From ZC4RG30 sp963777735 (lineage in GTDB: Bacteria > Pseudomonadota > Gammaproteobacteria > Steroidobacterales > Steroidobacteraceae): a DNA stretch of 64,000 bases. Every line of letters begins with the position of its first letter. Position 1 is the stretch's first letter. Below the pieces are notes generated by a model, which was not told where the DNA came from, searched no databases, and was given only the letters and a program-made list of their open reading frames with translations. Below, piece after piece: positions 40,953-50,669 of this stretch. Both the position numbers and the translations under genes were made by a program. Where the stretch lies: positions 37,812 through 101,811 of the forward strand of contig CAVZRQ010000004.1 in the NCBI GenBank assembly GCA_963777735.1, read 5' to 3'.

Positions 40953-43900
40953 TCACGCCAACCGCAATCGCTCGCGCTCTGTCCACGCATCCGCCAGTCG
41001 CCGCGCTGAAACCGGCACACGGGTCTTGAGCTGCTGCGCGAACAACGACACGCGCAGTTCCTCGAGCAGCCAGCGGAAGGCATCGTCCCCCGGTGGCAGC
41101 AGGCCGCGCTCGGCTTTGACACGCTCGCGATAGCGGGTTTCCAGCGGCGCCACTTCCGCTGCCAGCTGCGCATCGCGGCGCGGATCCAGTTTCAGTTTCT
41201 CCAGGCGTTGTTCGATGGCCTGCAGGTAGCGCGGGAATTCCTTCAACCGCTCCCCCGGTGTGGTGAGCAGGAAACCCGCGGGCACGAGCCACGCCAGCTG
41301 TGCGCGGATGTCGGCCGCGGCTGGTGCCGATGCCTTGGGCAGCGCCGTCTGGATGCGGCCCAGGCGTTCCATCGCAGCCTGCACCGTGCGTGCGAGTTCC
41401 TGCGCCGGCAGGCCGAGTCCGCCTCGCTGTGTGGTCACGCGCGCATCGAAGGCCGCCGCGCTGCGCAGAGGCTCGCGGCCCTCCAGGAACACAGTGATGA
41501 TGGTGCGATCGACGAGGTCGTCGCGCAGATCGCGCCCGGCCGTGAGCTCCTTGTCGAGCAGCGGATGCGCGGCGAGGCCACGATAGACGAGCTCACCCTG
41601 CACGGTCACGGCGAGATCACGCCGCAATGATTTGAACTCGCGCGCCATCGCCAGCCGGATCAACCGCGTGGTGCCGCGCACATGGCTGCGGGCTGCTTCG
41701 GGCGGCGTCGCGAACACCCGCAGCCCGACGGTTTCGCCTTCATCCACCAGCGCGGGATAGCCGATCTGCTTGCGCTCGCCCGGCACGGCATCGAGCTGCT
41801 CCGCCAGATCGCCGAACTCCCAGGTGCGGGCGCCGGTGGTGAGCTGCGATTGTTTGGCGTAGTCCTGCTCGGAGGCACCGGCATGCCGGTCGCGCAGGCC
41901 GCGCAGGCTGCGCGAACGCGCGATCACCACCTGCGCGTCATCCACCAGCAGGAAGTTCATGCGCAGATGCGGCGGCAGCACGTCTTCGCGGAAGGAGTCG
42001 CGCGGCACCAGCACCCCGCCGGTGCGCGACAGCGCGTTGGCCAGCTGTGCGGGCAACGAGCCGCGACCCTGGTCGAGCAGCGGCATCACCTTCGCCACGG
42101 CGTCGGGCACCGGCACGAAGTTCACGCGCAGGTTCTTCGGCAGCGAGCGCACCAGCGCCGTGACCTTCTCTTCGAACAGGCCGGGCACCAGCCAGGCGAA
42201 GGGTTCTTCCGGCAGCTGGTTCAGCACATGCAGCGGCACGATGGCCGAGACGCCATCGTCCTCATGCCCGGGCTCGAAGCGGTAGGTGAGCTGCACCACC
42301 AGCGGGCCGGCGGAGAGATGGTCGGGGAACTGCTCGGCATCGAGTTCGGCATCGCTGGCTGCGATGTCCTGTTCGGTGAGCCACAGCAATCGGGGATTCT
42401 TTGCCTCGGCTTCCTTGCGCCAGCGTTCGAAAGCGGCGCCGGAAGAGATGCCCTCCGGCACGCGCGCATCGAAGAATTCATACAGCCGGCTCTCGTCGAC
42501 CAGCAGGTCCACGCGCCTGCCCTTCTGCTGCAGGTACTCGGCTTCCTCCAGCAGCTTCAGGTTGTGGGAAAGGAAGGGAGCGCGGCTATCGTATTCCATA
42601 CGGACCAATGCATGCCGTATGAACAGCTCACGGGCCGCCTTTGGATCAATCCGCTCGAAAGGCACCTTTCGGTCGGTGCTGAGCGTGAGGCCGAACAGGG
42701 TCGTGCGCTCGTGGATCGAGGCGCGCGCCGCGCGTCTTTCCCAGTGCGGTTCGTAGTGCTGGCGACGCACCAGATGCTCGCCCACCTGCTCGATCCACAG
42801 CGGGTCGACCCGCGCCACATTGCGCGCGTACACCTTGGTGGTTTCGACCTGCTCGCTGCACACGATCCACGGCGGCTTCGCCTTGAACTGCCCCGAGCCC
42901 GGATGGATGTGCAGCTTCGTGCCGTTGGCGCCGAGGTACTCGGCCTGCTCCTTGCGCTGCGCCACCTGCGACAGCAGCCCTGCCAGCAGGGCCCGGTGGA
43001 TCGCCTCGTACTTGGCCGGCTCCCCGTTGAGCTTCAGCGCCAGCTCGCCCTTCACCACCTCCAGCACCTGACCATGCACGTCATGCCATTCGGTGAGCCG
43101 GAGGTAGGACAGGAAGTTCTCGCGGCACCAGTTGCGCAGCTTGGCGCGCGAGAGGTGCTCACGCTGCTCGGCCCAGGCGCGCCACAGTTTCAGCAGCGAC
43201 AGGAAGTCCGATTGCTCATCGCGCAGCAACGCGTGTTTCTGGTCGGCCTGGGTCTGCTTGTCGGCCGGCCGGTCGCGCGGGTCGGGCACGGAAAGCGCAG
43301 CGGCGATGATGGCCACTTCCTCCAGACACTTCTCGTCCACGCCGGCCAACAGGATCCGGCCGAGTCGCGGATCCAGCGGCAGCCGCGCGAGGCGCCGACC
43401 CATCTCGGTGAGCTGGCCCTCATCCGTCAGCGCATTGATCTCGCGCAGCGTGCGCTGGCCATCACGCACATAGCGGCCATCGGGGGGTTCGACGAAGGGG
43501 AAGGCCTCGATGTCGCCGAGCTTCAGCGCATGCATTTGCAGGATGACGGCCGCAAGGTTGGTGCGCTGGATCTCCGGCTCGGTGAACTCCGGGCGGGCGA
43601 GGTAATCCTCTTCGGAATACAGCCTTATCGCGATGCCCGGCCCCACCCGGCCGCAGCGCCCGGTGCGCTGGTTTGCCGAAGCCTGCGAGATCTTCTCGAT
43701 GGGCAGACGCTGCAACCGGCTGCGGTGGCTGTAACGACTGATGCGCGCGACACCCGTATCGATCACCGCGCGGATGCCCGGCACCGTCAGGGAGGTCTCG
43801 GCCACATTGGTCGCGAGCACGATGCGCCGCCGGCCCGAGGGCCGGAACACGCGCTCCTGTTCATCCTGCGCGAGGCGTGAGTACAGCGGCAGGATGTCGC

Positions 43901-44846
43901 AACCCTGCGGATGATGTTTGCGCAGCGATTCGGCCGTCTCGCGGATCTCGCGCTCACCGCTCAGGAACAGCAGGATGTCGCCGGTCTGGTCGCGCCAGAG
44001 TTCATCCACCGCGGCGAGGATGGCGGTCTGCTCGGCCGTTGCCGTCTCGTCATCCTCTTCATCCAGCTCCACCGGCCGGTAACGGATGGTCACCGGATAA
44101 CTGCGGCCCGACACATTGATGATCGGCGCATCGTTGAAATGCCGGGAAAACCGCTCCGGATCGATGGTGGCCGAAGTGATGATGATCTTGAGATCGGGCC
44201 GCTTCGGCAGCAGCCACTTCAGATAGCCCATCAGGAAATCGATGTTCAGCGAACGCTCGTGCGCTTCGTCCACGATGATGGTGTCGTAGGCATCGAGGAA
44301 GCGATCGCCCTGCGTCTCGGCCAGCAGGATACCGTCCGTCATCAGCTTGATCAGCCCTTCCGGGCGGCTGCGATCCTGGAACCGCAGCTTGAACCCCACC
44401 AGCTGGCCCAGTGGGGATTTCAGTTCTTCCGCAATACGCGCGGCGACGGCACGCGCCGCGATGCGCCGCGGCTGCGTGTGGCCGATCGCGCCGGCCACAC
44501 CGCGACCGGCCTCGAGGCAGATCTTCGGCAGCTGCGTGGTCTTGCCCGAACCGGTTTCACCGCAGACGATGACCACCTGGTGCTGCTCGATGGTGCGGCG
44601 GATCTCGTCGCGGTTGGCGGAGATCGGCAGCTCTTCGGGATAACTGATCGCGGGAACACTGGCTGCCCGCGCGGTGCGCGCTGCCACCGATGCGGCAATT
44701 TTCGCATCCAGTATCGCCTGCGACGCGGCCACATCCCTCCCCCGCTGCTGATCGCCGCGCAGCCGGTCGCGCTCTCGCCGCAGCCGGAACTGGTCGCGGC
44801 GCAGGCAGGCTTCGATGGAGGGAGGAAGGGGTTCCGGCGGGTTCAT
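40953..44846 (-). CDS. hrpA: ATP-dependent RNA helicase HrpA (DEAH box)
   Basis: 1297 residues from ATG 44846, a normal HrpA length. Helicase motifs are GETGSGKTTQ (I), TQPRRIAARAVA (Ia), DEAH (II), SATID (III) and QRTGRCGRVGPG (VI). The helicase-associated and OB-fold domains and a long C-terminal HrpA-specific domain (DUF3418) follow, the latter starting about residue 700. E. coli HrpA resolves stalled ribosomes. The reading frame is intact throughout. Confidence 0.97.
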   Translation of the reverse strand: MNPPEPLPPSIEACLRRDQFRLRRERDRLRGDQQRGRDVAASQAILDAKIAASVAARTARAASVPAISYPEELPISANRDEIRRTIEQHQVVIVCGETGSGKTTQLPKICLEAGRGVAGAIGHTQPRRIAARAVAARIAEELKSPLGQLVGFKLRFQDRSRPEGLIKLMTDGILLAETQGDRFLDAYDTIIVDEAHERSLNIDFLMGYLKWLLPKRPDLKIIITSATIDPERFSRHFNDAPIINVSGRSYPVTIRYRPVELDEEDDETATAEQTAILAAVDELWRDQTGDILLFLSGEREIRETAESLRKHHPQGCDILPLYSRLAQDEQERVFRPSGRRRIVLATNVAETSLTVPGIRAVIDTGVARISRYSHRSRLQRLPIEKISQASANQRTGRCGRVGPGIAIRLYSEEDYLARPEFTEPEIQRTNLAAVILQMHALKLGDIEAFPFVEPPDGRYVRDGQRTLREINALTDEGQLTEMGRRLARLPLDPRLGRILLAGVDEKCLEEVAIIAAALSVPDPRDRPADKQTQADQKHALLRDEQSDFLSLLKLWRAWAEQREHLSRAKLRNWCRENFLSYLRLTEWHDVHGQVLEVVKGELALKLNGEPAKYEAIHRALLAGLLSQVAQRKEQAEYLGANGTKLHIHPGSGQFKAKPPWIVCSEQVETTKVYARNVARVDPLWIEQVGEHLVRRQHYEPHWERRAARASIHERTTLFGLTLSTDRKVPFERIDPKAARELFIRHALVRMEYDSRAPFLSHNLKLLEEAEYLQQKGRRVDLLVDESRLYEFFDARVPEGISSGAAFERWRKEAEAKNPRLLWLTEQDIAASDAELDAEQFPDHLSAGPLVVQLTYRFEPGHEDDGVSAIVPLHVLNQLPEEPFAWLVPGLFEEKVTALVRSLPKNLRVNFVPVPDAVAKVMPLLDQGRGSLPAQLANALSRTGGVLVPRDSFREDVLPPHLRMNFLLVDDAQVVIARSRSLRGLRDRHAGASEQDYAKQSQLTTGARTWEFGDLAEQLDAVPGERKQIGYPALVDEGETVGLRVFATPPEAARSHVRGTTRLIRLAMAREFKSLRRDLAVTVQGELVYRGLAAHPLLDKELTAGRDLRDDLVDRTIITVFLEGREPLRSAAAFDARVTTQRGGLGLPAQELARTVQAAMERLGRIQTALPKASAPAAADIRAQLAWLVPAGFLLTTPGERLKEFPRYLQAIEQRLEKLKLDPRRDAQLAAEVAPLETRYRERVKAERGLLPPGDDAFRWLLEELRVSLFAQQLKTRVPVSARRLADAWTERERLRLA

Positions 44847-44984
44847 GGCGCCGGCGATTCTACTGCCTCGCCCTGTCCTACCCGCACTCGGTGCAGCGGC
44901 TGACACCCGGGTTGGGACGCCAGGCTGATGATGCATGCATCAACCAGCAACTTTCGGTCCCAGCCGGACCAGGCGGATACAGCC

Positions 44985-45569
44985 GTGAAGAAGATTGCCC
45001 TTTATGCCGCATTGATCATGGGTGCCGTGTCATTCGATGTCGACACACAGGAACTCGCTTCCGATTCGCAGTTGCCAGTGGCGCCAGCCCTCAAACCCGT
45101 CGAACCGGATCCGGAGGCGACGGCCGAGAAGGTCACCCAGGCGTTGAAGGAATCGAAAGAGGTGCCAGCCACCGACATCACTGTTTCCACCCACGCCGGA
45201 ACCATCATTCTCACGGGTGAGGTGAACACCGAGGGGCAGCGCACCGCCGCGAAATCCGTCGCCGAAATGGCGGCCGCAGGTTCCCGGGTTTCCAGCAACA
45301 TCGAAGTGCGGCCCCCGGAAGATCGCCCGCTGGAAACACGGCAACTGGCGCAGCATTCCGCGCAGGTGGTGGGTGAGGTCGAGGCGGCACTGCAAGCGGA
45401 CGCGCGAACCAGGAATCTGGGTGTTGCCGTCACCAGTACCGATGGACACAGCGTGGTGCTGCAGGGTCTTGTGGCGACGCCCGCGATTCGTGCCGCTGTA
45501 GAGAGCGTGGCCGCGAAGGTGAAGGGCGTGATGCGGATCGACAACCGCCTCCAGTTGCCGGGCGGGTAG
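44985..45569 (+). CDS. Periplasmic BON-domain protein
   Basis: 194 residues from GTG 44985 (signal-like KKIALYAALIMGAVS); ATG 44928 or 44931 would add 18-19 hydrophilic residues and has a better-spaced AGG, so the start is uncertain. Two BON domains are visible at about 50-110 (ITVSTHAGTIILTGEVNTEGQRTAAKSVAEM) and 130-190 (VAVTSTDGHSVVLQGLVATPAIRAAVESVAAKVKGV). BON proteins bind envelope lipids and protect against osmotic stress. The gene is divergent from hrpA. Confidence 0.82.
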   Translation: MKKIALYAALIMGAVSFDVDTQELASDSQLPVAPALKPVEPDPEATAEKVTQALKESKEVPATDITVSTHAGTIILTGEVNTEGQRTAAKSVAEMAAAGSRVSSNIEVRPPEDRPLETRQLAQHSAQVVGEVEAALQADARTRNLGVAVTSTDGHSVVLQGLVATPAIRAAVESVAAKVKGVMRIDNRLQLPGG

Positions 45570-45576
45570 CCTTCGC

Positions 45577-45597
45577 CTCACGTCAGCCTGCCGTGAG
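45577..45597. terminator. Small hairpin between convergent BON and lipoprotein genes
   Basis: A 6-bp stem, CTCACG and CGTGAG, with a 9-nt loop fills the 28-bp gap between two converging stop codons. It is short and has no T-run, so only a weak bidirectional terminator candidate. Confidence 0.3.
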
Positions 45598-47571
45598 TCA
45601 GGGTTCGAAAGTCACCATCTGCAGCACCGTGCCCGGAACAACGGGAGTTGTCACGATGCCGCGCGCCAGATCGACGAAATTGGCGTGGCCACCGGACTCT
45701 CCCCAGAAACGGCCAAAAGCCGTGTTCGCACTGATCGACGTCATGAAACCATCGACGGTGTCGGCCGGTAGCGAGTAGGCCGAACCATCGACATTTGTCA
45801 GGCGTGTCAGCGCCGGGGCGTTGGGCGCACTCAGTGTGAGGCGGTTCAGCGAGCCACCGCCGTAGCCCGCGCCGTTGGAGTCTCGAATCTGCAGCAGCGG
45901 GTTGCCAGGTCCTGCCGGTGCGGGAGCAAACACACCCGGCGCACGGGTCTGCACAACTGCACCCGTCGAACTGCGGATTTCCGTCGAGTAATGGAACACC
46001 GGCGGAAAAGCGGATCCGGCCACCTCATTCCGCAGGTTCACGAGTACATGGTCCTGCACCACGCTCACATCCCCGATGAGGGCGTTGTAGCTGGCCCATT
46101 CGACGGGTGTCCCGGGCGTGTCGCGGGACAATGTGGCGAGCTGGGCGGTAGTGTCCGCCGCTGTGCCACCAAAGCAGGTCCGGACAAGCCAAAGTCGCGG
46201 GCCCGCCACGGCGGACACGAAATAGCCGTGGCAGGAAGCCTCCGGTTGGAAGCTCCAGAGTGTCTGCGATCCGCCGGAGCCTTCCACCGGAACCCGCACC
46301 AGCAGATACAGGGCGGGATAGACCAGCAAGTCGCGATCGGTAAGGAAGAGGTCGTCCCCATAGCGGGTAACCGGATAATCCACCACTGCGCTCGCGTCAT
46401 GCAGCAGCTGCGCCGTACCCGTATTGCTCACACGGTAGAGCAGGGAAGAATTGGAATGAGAGACCTGGATAACGGCATGGGTCTGCTTGCCACCCCGGTC
46501 CGTCCAGGCCGTGTCCATGTTCAACGCATCCGGTATGGCAACAAACTCCGCCACGTCTGTCAGCACGGTGAGCGGTTGGGTGAAGGTTTCGTCGCGGAAG
46601 AACTCCAGCGTCTGCGTCTGGGTATTCAGTACCAGGATTCCGCCCAGCGAGCCGTTTGCCAGATAGATCGGCTCCATGTTCCCCTGGCTCACGCTGATGG
46701 TCCGGGGAGAAGTGGTTGCCGTGTCGGTAGCAAGAACCACCACGCGGCGAGTACCGATGGTGCCGTCGGACTGGAAGGTGCAGCCGTAAGTGGGGTCGAA
46801 GGGTGTGCTCTCGGACAAGGTCAGTACATGCATGGCTGAATCGGGATCCCGCAGGTTGCGCAGGATGGTCTTCTGATTGCACAGCTGGGGCCGTGAAACC
46901 GAAACGTCTGTGTTCCAACCCAGCTGCAGATTGCCGATTTGCCGCGGCACCAGACTGCTGCCACCGGTCAGATCCAGACTCCACAAGTTGTCGCCACCGG
47001 CGAGTCCCTGTGTGCGATAGACCAGGGAACCGGGTTTCGCGCCGGTGACGGCGCCGTTCCCATCCAGCGTGTGCTCGGCCAGCAACGCGATGGATCCGGT
47101 ATCGCCGGCATGGATCCGCACAAGCGGCCGATCGACCAGCTTGTTCGAGAGCACATACAACCCCGTGGATTCGAACGAAACCGGCAGCTCGGCCCGCAGC
47201 GCCACGTAACGTGTTGCGGGATTCACGGTGCAGGTAACCGTCACCCCGGAGACGTTGCCCGTGGCAGCACCACTGCCACCGCCTACGGTGCAGTCGGGGC
47301 CCAGTGGTTGTGACGAAACAGTCACGGCATAGGCACCACCGGAGCTTACCCGCGTCGTGAAGTTGAAGGCGCCGTTGGCATTCACCGTCAGGCTTTCGCC
47401 ACCGTTGTTCTGCAGTGTCACGCTGCCAGAGAGGCCGGTGATCGTCCCCCCTATCGAATAGGAGGGAACCTGCACGGGAGGCGCGTCAGTCCCGTCACCA
47501 CCACCGCCGCAAGCTGCAAGCAGGAACAAGGCGGCGGTGAGTACCCGCGTGGCGGGGTGTTGAATCAGCAT
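45598..47571 (-). CDS. Large lipoprotein with N-terminal Ig-like repeat, function unknown
   Basis: 657 residues. The signal peptide ends in the lipobox LLAACGGGG, so the mature protein is anchored by a lipidated cysteine followed by glycines. A proteobacterial Ig-like module comes next (about 38-115, GGTITGLSGSVTLQNNGGESL and PDCTVGGGSG). The remainder is beta-rich with WSLDLTGGSS-like blades and resembles a propeller, unassigned. Probably surface- or periplasm-exposed. Confidence 0.75.
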   Translation of the reverse strand: MLIQHPATRVLTAALFLLAACGGGGDGTDAPPVQVPSYSIGGTITGLSGSVTLQNNGGESLTVNANGAFNFTTRVSSGGAYAVTVSSQPLGPDCTVGGGSGAATGNVSGVTVTCTVNPATRYVALRAELPVSFESTGLYVLSNKLVDRPLVRIHAGDTGSIALLAEHTLDGNGAVTGAKPGSLVYRTQGLAGGDNLWSLDLTGGSSLVPRQIGNLQLGWNTDVSVSRPQLCNQKTILRNLRDPDSAMHVLTLSESTPFDPTYGCTFQSDGTIGTRRVVVLATDTATTSPRTISVSQGNMEPIYLANGSLGGILVLNTQTQTLEFFRDETFTQPLTVLTDVAEFVAIPDALNMDTAWTDRGGKQTHAVIQVSHSNSSLLYRVSNTGTAQLLHDASAVVDYPVTRYGDDLFLTDRDLLVYPALYLLVRVPVEGSGGSQTLWSFQPEASCHGYFVSAVAGPRLWLVRTCFGGTAADTTAQLATLSRDTPGTPVEWASYNALIGDVSVVQDHVLVNLRNEVAGSAFPPVFHYSTEIRSSTGAVVQTRAPGVFAPAPAGPGNPLLQIRDSNGAGYGGGSLNRLTLSAPNAPALTRLTNVDGSAYSLPADTVDGFMTSISANTAFGRFWGESGGHANFVDLARGIVTTPVVPGTVLQMVTFEP

Positions 47572-47724
47572 GTGGCTTCCCTGTCGATATGTTCTTGTTG
47601 TCCGCAGCTAGTGTTGCACCGAACGCGTTGGTCGCGCCAGACAGTGGGTTCGGGCAGAAGTGCTTTATCTGCAGGCTTATCGTTAAGCTATCACTCCGCG
47701 CATGCGGTACAGGAGCCGTGCCGG

Positions 47725-48294
47725 ATGCTGCTTGCCTTCAACAAACCCTTTGGCGTCGCCTGCAAGTTCAGTCCTGTGCCGGACCAGCGCACCCTCGCCG
47801 ATTTCATCGATGTGCCGCATGTATATCCTGCCGGCCGGCTGGATACCGACAGCGAAGGCCTGCTGCTGCTGACCGATGATGGTGCCCTGCAGGCGCGCAT
47901 CGCGAATCCGCGGCACAAGCTCGCGAAAGTGTACTGGGCGCAGGTGGAAGGCCTGCCCACCGCGGAGGCCATCGAGTCTTTGCAGCGCGGGGTGGATCTC
48001 GGCGATTTCACCACGCAGCCGGCGGGCGCCAGATTGATCGAAGAACCGCCGGGTCTATGGCCGCGCGATCCGCCCATTCGCTACCGCGCGAAGATTCCAA
48101 CCACCTGGATCGAGCTCACGCTCCGAGAGGGCAAGAACCGCCAGGTGCGGCGCATGACGGCGCGGGTGGGGTTTCCCACCTTGCGTCTGGTGCGTGCGCG
48201 CATCGGCGGCATTGACCTCGACGGCCTCGCACCCGGCCAGTGGCGCGCTGTGGAGTCTGTGCGCGAACTGCTGGAGCGGTCCGCGTTGCCCTGA
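47725..48294 (+). CDS. rluE: 23S rRNA pseudouridine synthase, RluE/RsuA family
   Basis: 189 residues from ATG 47725 with AGGAG 9 nt upstream. It starts directly with LLAFNKPFGVACKFSPV, lacking an S4 domain, as in RluE. The catalytic aspartate is in GRLDTDSEGLLLLTDDG; the C-terminal motif ELTLREGKNRQVRRMTARVGFPTLRLVR is intact. It converts a specific 23S rRNA uridine (2457 in E. coli) to pseudouridine. Confidence 0.93.
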   Translation: MLLAFNKPFGVACKFSPVPDQRTLADFIDVPHVYPAGRLDTDSEGLLLLTDDGALQARIANPRHKLAKVYWAQVEGLPTAEAIESLQRGVDLGDFTTQPAGARLIEEPPGLWPRDPPIRYRAKIPTTWIELTLREGKNRQVRRMTARVGFPTLRLVRARIGGIDLDGLAPGQWRAVESVRELLERSALP

Positions 48295-48369
48295 CTGTCT
48301 GCTTGCGCGAGATTGTGCACCCCACCTCTGGGGCATGCGAGCGGCACATCGCGTATCCTCTACCGAATA

Positions 48370-48522
48370 AGCGGCCGGGCAGAGCAGTTGGTCAGTACGC
48401 TGGAGCACGCCGGCGTCACCTGCTGGATTGCGCCGCAAGATGTGGTGCCGGACGCGGTTTACTCGCGTGAGATCGGCAGGGGCTTCAACGAATACCGCAT
48501 CGCCAGGAGAAGGGCACAGTGA
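48370..48522 (+). pseudogene. Remnant of a TIR-domain protein
   Basis: A stretch of about 35 residues (LVSTLEHAGVTCWIAPQD, then VVPDAVYSREI) matches the middle of bacterial TIR domains (LV.ALE..G..CWIAPRDI.PG..Y...I). The N-terminal strand with the usual ISY motif and the catalytic glutamate region are absent, and the frame stops at 48522. No usable start with a ribosome-binding site precedes it. It overlaps the methyltransferase start by 4 bp. A degraded gene is the best reading. Confidence 0.6.
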
Positions 48523-49523
48523 ATCCACCGCAACTCATCGTTCAGATCGCGACCGGCTATATCGCGTCCACCGCACTTTATCTTGCCGCGCGACTCGACA
48601 TCGCCAGCCGACTGGCCGGCGGCAGCAAATCCGTGGCCGAGCTCGCCGCCGCCACTGGCACGCGCGAAGACGCGCTGTATCGGGTACTGCGCCTGTTGAT
48701 CAGCCTCGGCATCTTCACGGAAAGCGCGCCGGGGCAGATCAGCGAAAACGCTGCCTCGCGCCTGTTGCGCAAGGATCAGCCAGACTCCCTTCACGGTATT
48801 GCGCTCTTCTGGCCCGATCCGTTCCATTTCCACGCCTACTCGGCACTGCACGCCACGTTGGAGGACGGCAAGCCTGGCGTGGACCACGCGTTCCACAAGC
48901 CGCTGTTCGACTATCTCACGGCCAATCCCGAGTACTCCGCGATTTTCAACGACGCGATGACGACGCTGAGCGTACCGGCCATCGCAGCGGCGCTTGGGGC
49001 GTACGACTTCTCCCGCTACGACACGATCGTTGATGTGGCCGGCGGCCATGGCGAGGTGCTGCTTTCCATTCTCAAGGCGAACCCGAGAGCAAAAGGGATC
49101 CTCGCCGAAGTGGACCATGTGGTGCAGGGTGCGTTGCCGCGTTTCGAAGCGGCGGGTTTGAAGCAGCGCTGCGACATCTTGGTTTGCGATTTCTTCAAGG
49201 CCGTGCCGGCAGGTGGCGACGCCTACGTGATGAAGCACATCATTCACGATTGGGACGACGCACGCGCGCTCCTGATCCTCAAGAACATCGCCACCGCCAT
49301 GGGTGACAAGAAGGGCCACGTGGTGCTGCTCGAATCGGTGATTCCGGAAGGGCCGGAACCGGACTTCGGCAAATTTCTCGACATCGAGATGCTGGCGCTG
49401 CCCGGCGGCAAGGAGCGCACGCAGAAGGAATTCGCCGAGCTGTTCGCCGCGGCCGGGTTCAGGCTCACGCGTGTGGTGACGACGGCGTCGCCGCTGTCAG
49501 TGGTCGAAGCTGTGCGGGTCTAG
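48519..49523 (+). CDS. SAM-dependent O-methyltransferase (plant/caffeate-acetylserotonin type)
   Basis: 334 residues from GTG 48519, preceded by GGAGAAGGG. An N-terminal winged-helix dimerisation domain (about 5-95, YLAARLDIASRLAGGSKSVAELAA) precedes a Rossmann domain with SAM motif VDVAGGHGEVLLSIL. The catalytic-histidine region is MKHIIHDWDDARALLILKNI. Substrates are typically phenolic or polyketide hydroxyls. It is isolated from any biosynthetic cluster here, directly downstream of the TIR remnant. Confidence 0.9.
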   Translation: MNPPQLIVQIATGYIASTALYLAARLDIASRLAGGSKSVAELAAATGTREDALYRVLRLLISLGIFTESAPGQISENAASRLLRKDQPDSLHGIALFWPDPFHFHAYSALHATLEDGKPGVDHAFHKPLFDYLTANPEYSAIFNDAMTTLSVPAIAAALGAYDFSRYDTIVDVAGGHGEVLLSILKANPRAKGILAEVDHVVQGALPRFEAAGLKQRCDILVCDFFKAVPAGGDAYVMKHIIHDWDDARALLILKNIATAMGDKKGHVVLLESVIPEGPEPDFGKFLDIEMLALPGGKERTQKEFAELFAAAGFRLTRVVTTASPLSVVEAVRV

Positions 49524-49546
49524 GCCGCAGACGACAGGTTCTGACT

Positions 49547-50548
49547 CTAACGGCGCTTGAGCGCGGCCCGGCAGATACGGTCCAGGAGTTCCGGAAACTC
49601 GATCCCGGCGGCCCTGGCGGCTTGCGGCAGCAAACTCGTCGCCGTCATGCCGGGCAATGAGTTCGCTTCGAGACACCAGTAACGCCCCTGGTCGTCGCGT
49701 CGGAAATCGATGCGGCTGTAGGCACCGAGCTTGAGGACAGCGTGTGCGCGGAGGGCCAGCTGCTGCAGGTGGATCGACTCCGCCGGATCGATATCCGCAG
49801 GAAAGATCTCGCGCGCTCCGCCTGTCTGGTATTTGGACTGGTAGTCGAAAACTTCGCCGGGGACGATGATCTCGCCAACTGGCAGAGCCTCACCGTCGAG
49901 AATTCCCACGGTGAACTCACGCCCGGCGACGAATGCCTCGAGCATGACTTCGGAGTCATAAGTTCCTGCGCGTTCGATGGCCGCCTGAAGTTGAGACGGT
50001 TCACGGACGACAGTCAGCCCTACGGTCGAACCCTGCTTGTTCGGCTTGACGACCATGGGCCAGCCCAGTGCGCGCTGAACAGTTTCCGCCGTCGAGGGCG
50101 CCATCAACCAGTCTGCTGTCGGAACATCCACCGAGCGGAACAGTCGCTTGCTGAGGTCCTTGTCCATCGCGGCAGCGCTGGCGATGTGGTTGCTGCCGGT
50201 ATAGGCCAAACCTGCCAGATCGAGCATGGCCTGGATGCGCCCGTCTTCGCCGGCGCCTCCATGCAAGGCGAGGAATACCAGCTCCACGTCGCGCGTGTTG
50301 AAGGCCGAGGGCGACAGCGCAATGGCACGGCCGCGGACGCTGGCGATCTGCGCGTCCGAAGGAGGTTCCGGGGCAACCCCGGTAGCGAGAAGACGAGTTT
50401 CGGCTGCTGAATCCAGAAGGCCAGTTGCCGTGTCGACAGCTGACACATCGTGGCCAAGACGACGCAAGGCTGGGATGATCTGGGCGGCACTCGCGATGGA
50501 GACGTCTCGCTCTTCGCTGGTTCCGCCAAACAGTACGGCAATCTTCAT
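49547..50548 (-). CDS. ddl: D-alanine--D-alanine ligase
   Basis: 333 residues. ATP-grasp enzyme making D-Ala-D-Ala for peptidoglycan. It begins KIAVLFGGTSEERDVSIAS and has ALHGGAGEDGRIQAMLDLAGLAYTGS, VVKPNKQGSTVGL and the metal/ATP site CLEANSLPGMTATSLLPQ. It lies outside the dcw cluster, so this may be an extra ddl copy. Confidence 0.95.
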   Translation of the reverse strand: MKIAVLFGGTSEERDVSIASAAQIIPALRRLGHDVSAVDTATGLLDSAAETRLLATGVAPEPPSDAQIASVRGRAIALSPSAFNTRDVELVFLALHGGAGEDGRIQAMLDLAGLAYTGSNHIASAAAMDKDLSKRLFRSVDVPTADWLMAPSTAETVQRALGWPMVVKPNKQGSTVGLTVVREPSQLQAAIERAGTYDSEVMLEAFVAGREFTVGILDGEALPVGEIIVPGEVFDYQSKYQTGGAREIFPADIDPAESIHLQQLALRAHAVLKLGAYSRIDFRRDDQGRYWCLEANSLPGMTATSLLPQAARAAGIEFPELLDRICRAALKRR

Positions 50549-50669
50549 CGCAAATCCTGCTCTGCATTGATCTTTGGTTCGAAAACACCATTGACGAATA
50601 GCAGTTTCGAGTCAAGACCGGAAGTCCGACCTGATCGTTCGGGGCATGCAAAGGCTGCGCGCAAGCACC

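Noticed and set aside
41682..43880. 732-codon open frame opposite hrpA
   Set aside because: Antisense to conserved helicase motifs; no independent support.
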